Below the pieces are notes generated by a model. That model made no database searches and was not told the DNA's origin. It was given only the letters and a program-made list of their open reading frames with translations. Of a stretch of 7,607 bases of DNA, positions 6,669 through 7,607 are shown one piece after another. The translations under genes were made by a program, and so were the position numbers. Position 1 is the stretch's first letter. Each line of letters opens with the position of its first letter. Origin of the DNA: Thermoleophilia bacterium (GTDB lineage: Bacteria > Actinomycetota > Thermoleophilia > Gaiellales > Gaiellaceae); contig JABFWJ010000260.1 in the NCBI GenBank assembly GCA_013362295.1, forward strand, positions 1 to 7,607. The letters are read 5' to 3'.

Positions 6669-6709
6669 GGCCGCGCCGGACTCTAGCCGCGCCGCTAACC
6701 TCGCCGTCG
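6669..6709. promoter_or_regulatory. Very short divergent promoter region, sucC / ABC ATPase
   Basis: Only 41 bases separate the GTG of sucC (minus) from the ATG of the ABC ATPase (plus). Two TANNNT boxes, the common actinobacterial -10 form, are present: TAACCT at 6696-6701 on plus, and TAGAGT at 6685-6680 on minus. The spacings predict transcript starts at about 6708 and 6673, within 2 and 5 bases of the respective start codons, so both messages could be leaderless or nearly so. Neither start has a convincing Shine-Dalgarno sequence, which agrees with this. The -35 regions would extend into or near the opposing gene and are not recognisable. Confidence 0.45.
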
Positions 6710-7607
6710 ATGGATGCGATCGCGGTTCAGGAGCTCCGCAAGCGCTACGGCGACGTGCAGGCGCTCGACGGCGTTTCGTTCTCGGTGCGCGAGGGTGAGG
6801 TGTTCGGCCTGCTCGGCCCGAACGGCGCGGGCAAGTCGACAACCGTGCGCGCGCTCGTCACGCTGACGAGACCGGACTCCGGCTCCGCCTCCGTCGCGGG
6901 GCACGACGTGCAACGCGAACAGACGGCCGTCCGCCGCCTGATCGGCTACGTCCCGCAGGACTCGGGCGTCGACGAGCTGGGGACCGGCCGTGAGAACCTG
7001 ATGCTCCAGGGCCGCGTACAGGGCATGGGCGGCCGCGATCTGCGGACGCGCACGAACGAGCTGCTCGAGCTCGTCGGCATCACCGACGCGGCCGATCGCA
7101 TCGTCAAGACCTACTCCGGCGGCATGCGGCGGCGCCTCGACATCGCGCTCGGGCTCGTGCACCGACCGCGCGTCCTGTTCCTCGACGAGCCGACGACGGG
7201 CCTCGACCCGGAGGCACGTGTGGTGATGTGGGAGGAGGTATCGCGACTTGCGCGGGCTGAGTCGCTGACGATCCTGCTCACGACGCACTACCTCGCGGAG
7301 GCCGACCAGCTCGCCGACCGCCTCGCCATCGTCTCGCAGGGCAAGGTTGTCGTCGAGGGAACGCCGACCGCGCTGAAGGCCGGCCTGCGTGGCGATGCGG
7401 TCCACGTCGAGCTCGAGAACGGCGCGGTCGACGAGGCGCAGCGCATCCTGTCCGGCGTGGGCGCCGCGCCCGAGCAGGTGCTCGACGGGCGGACGATCGT
7501 CTCGCGGGTCGAGAACGGTGGGCGCGCGCTGCCGGGAATCATCTCCGCGCTCGAAGGGGCCGGCATCGCGGTCGCGTCCGTCTCATTGTCCCGCCCCTCA
7601 CTCGACG
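6710..7607 (+). CDS. ABC transporter ATP-binding protein, DrrA-like exporter type (runs off right edge)
   Basis: This is the nucleotide-binding subunit of an ABC exporter. 299 residues lie in the window with no stop, so the C-terminus is missing; relatives have about 310-330 residues. All ATPase motifs are present: Walker A GPNGAGKST (36-44), Q-loop Gln83 in YVPQDSG, signature YSGGMRRRLDIALGL (135-149), Walker B VLFLDEP (155-161) with catalytic Glu160, the D-loop GLDP, and His193 in LLTTHYLAEADQLADR. The signature and the C-terminal ending SLSRPSLD are typical of the daunorubicin-resistance (DrrA) ATPase family, where the ATPase is followed by a separate membrane subunit (DrrB/ABC-2 type). 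That gene would be expected just beyond 7607. The start is ATG at 6710 in GATGGATGCG; the second ATG, 4 bases on, is out of frame. The likely role is export of a lipid, drug or polysaccharide; the substrate cannot be told from the ATPase. Confidence 0.94.
   Translation, partial: MDAIAVQELRKRYGDVQALDGVSFSVREGEVFGLLGPNGAGKSTTVRALVTLTRPDSGSASVAGHDVQREQTAVRRLIGYVPQDSGVDELGTGRENLMLQGRVQGMGGRDLRTRTNELLELVGITDAADRIVKTYSGGMRRRLDIALGLVHRPRVLFLDEPTTGLDPEARVVMWEEVSRLARAESLTILLTTHYLAEADQLADRLAIVSQGKVVVEGTPTALKAGLRGDAVHVELENGAVDEAQRILSGVGAAPEQVLDGRTIVSRVENGGRALPGIISALEGAGIAVASVSLSRPSLD

Noticed and set aside
5580..6686. Long open frame on the plus strand opposite sucC
   Set aside because: The composition is biased toward Asp, Arg, Val and Leu, as expected when a GC-rich gene is read on the opposite strand. 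sucC on the minus strand is unambiguous.
6669..6842. Upstream extension of sucC
   Set aside because: The residues encoded upstream are Arg/Pro-rich, unlike any SucC, and would overlap the ABC ATPase gene. GTG at 6668 matches the conserved SucC N-terminus.

Overview
The window is chromosomal DNA with very high GC content and strong G/C bias at third codon positions. It carries actinobacterial-looking genes: an MprA/MprB-like two-component pair, a DrrA-type ABC ATPase, GTG and TTG starts, and genes that overlap by 1-4 bases. I infer a high-GC actinobacterium. A deep lineage such as Thermoleophilia is possible, but this cannot be fixed from the sequence alone. I see no insertion sequence, CRISPR array, rRNA or convincing tRNA.

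Layout, left to right. Positions 1-548 (minus strand) hold the N-terminal part of an unrecognised multi-pass membrane protein that runs off the left edge. It is divergent from a plus-strand cluster at 623-3814: an OmpR-class response regulator, a HAMP-type histidine kinase whose start overlaps the regulator's stop by 1 base, and, 13 bases further on, an MFS exporter. The 74-base divergent gap (549-622) carries a perfect 7+7 inverted repeat that is a good operator candidate. Positions 3815-4003 are the non-coding space between the convergent MFS and sucD genes. It holds several hairpins and a short tRNA-like double-arm structure.

Positions 4004-6668 (minus strand) are a tight operon reading sucC, then a small SAM-dependent methyltransferase, then sucD. 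sucC and sucD encode the beta and alpha subunits of succinyl-CoA synthetase and normally sit next to each other. Here the methyltransferase lies between them, overlapping sucC by 4 bases (ATGA) and sucD by 1 base (TAATG), so the three are probably translationally coupled. This is the most unusual point in the window. Across a gap of only 41 bases a DrrA-like ABC-transporter ATPase starts on the plus strand and runs off the right edge.

Functionally the window combines signal transduction with possible efflux (regulator, kinase, MFS), a TCA-cycle enzyme with an embedded methyltransferase, and the start of a second export system. I found no clear evidence of a wholly new system. The sucC-methyltransferase-sucD arrangement is the best lead.
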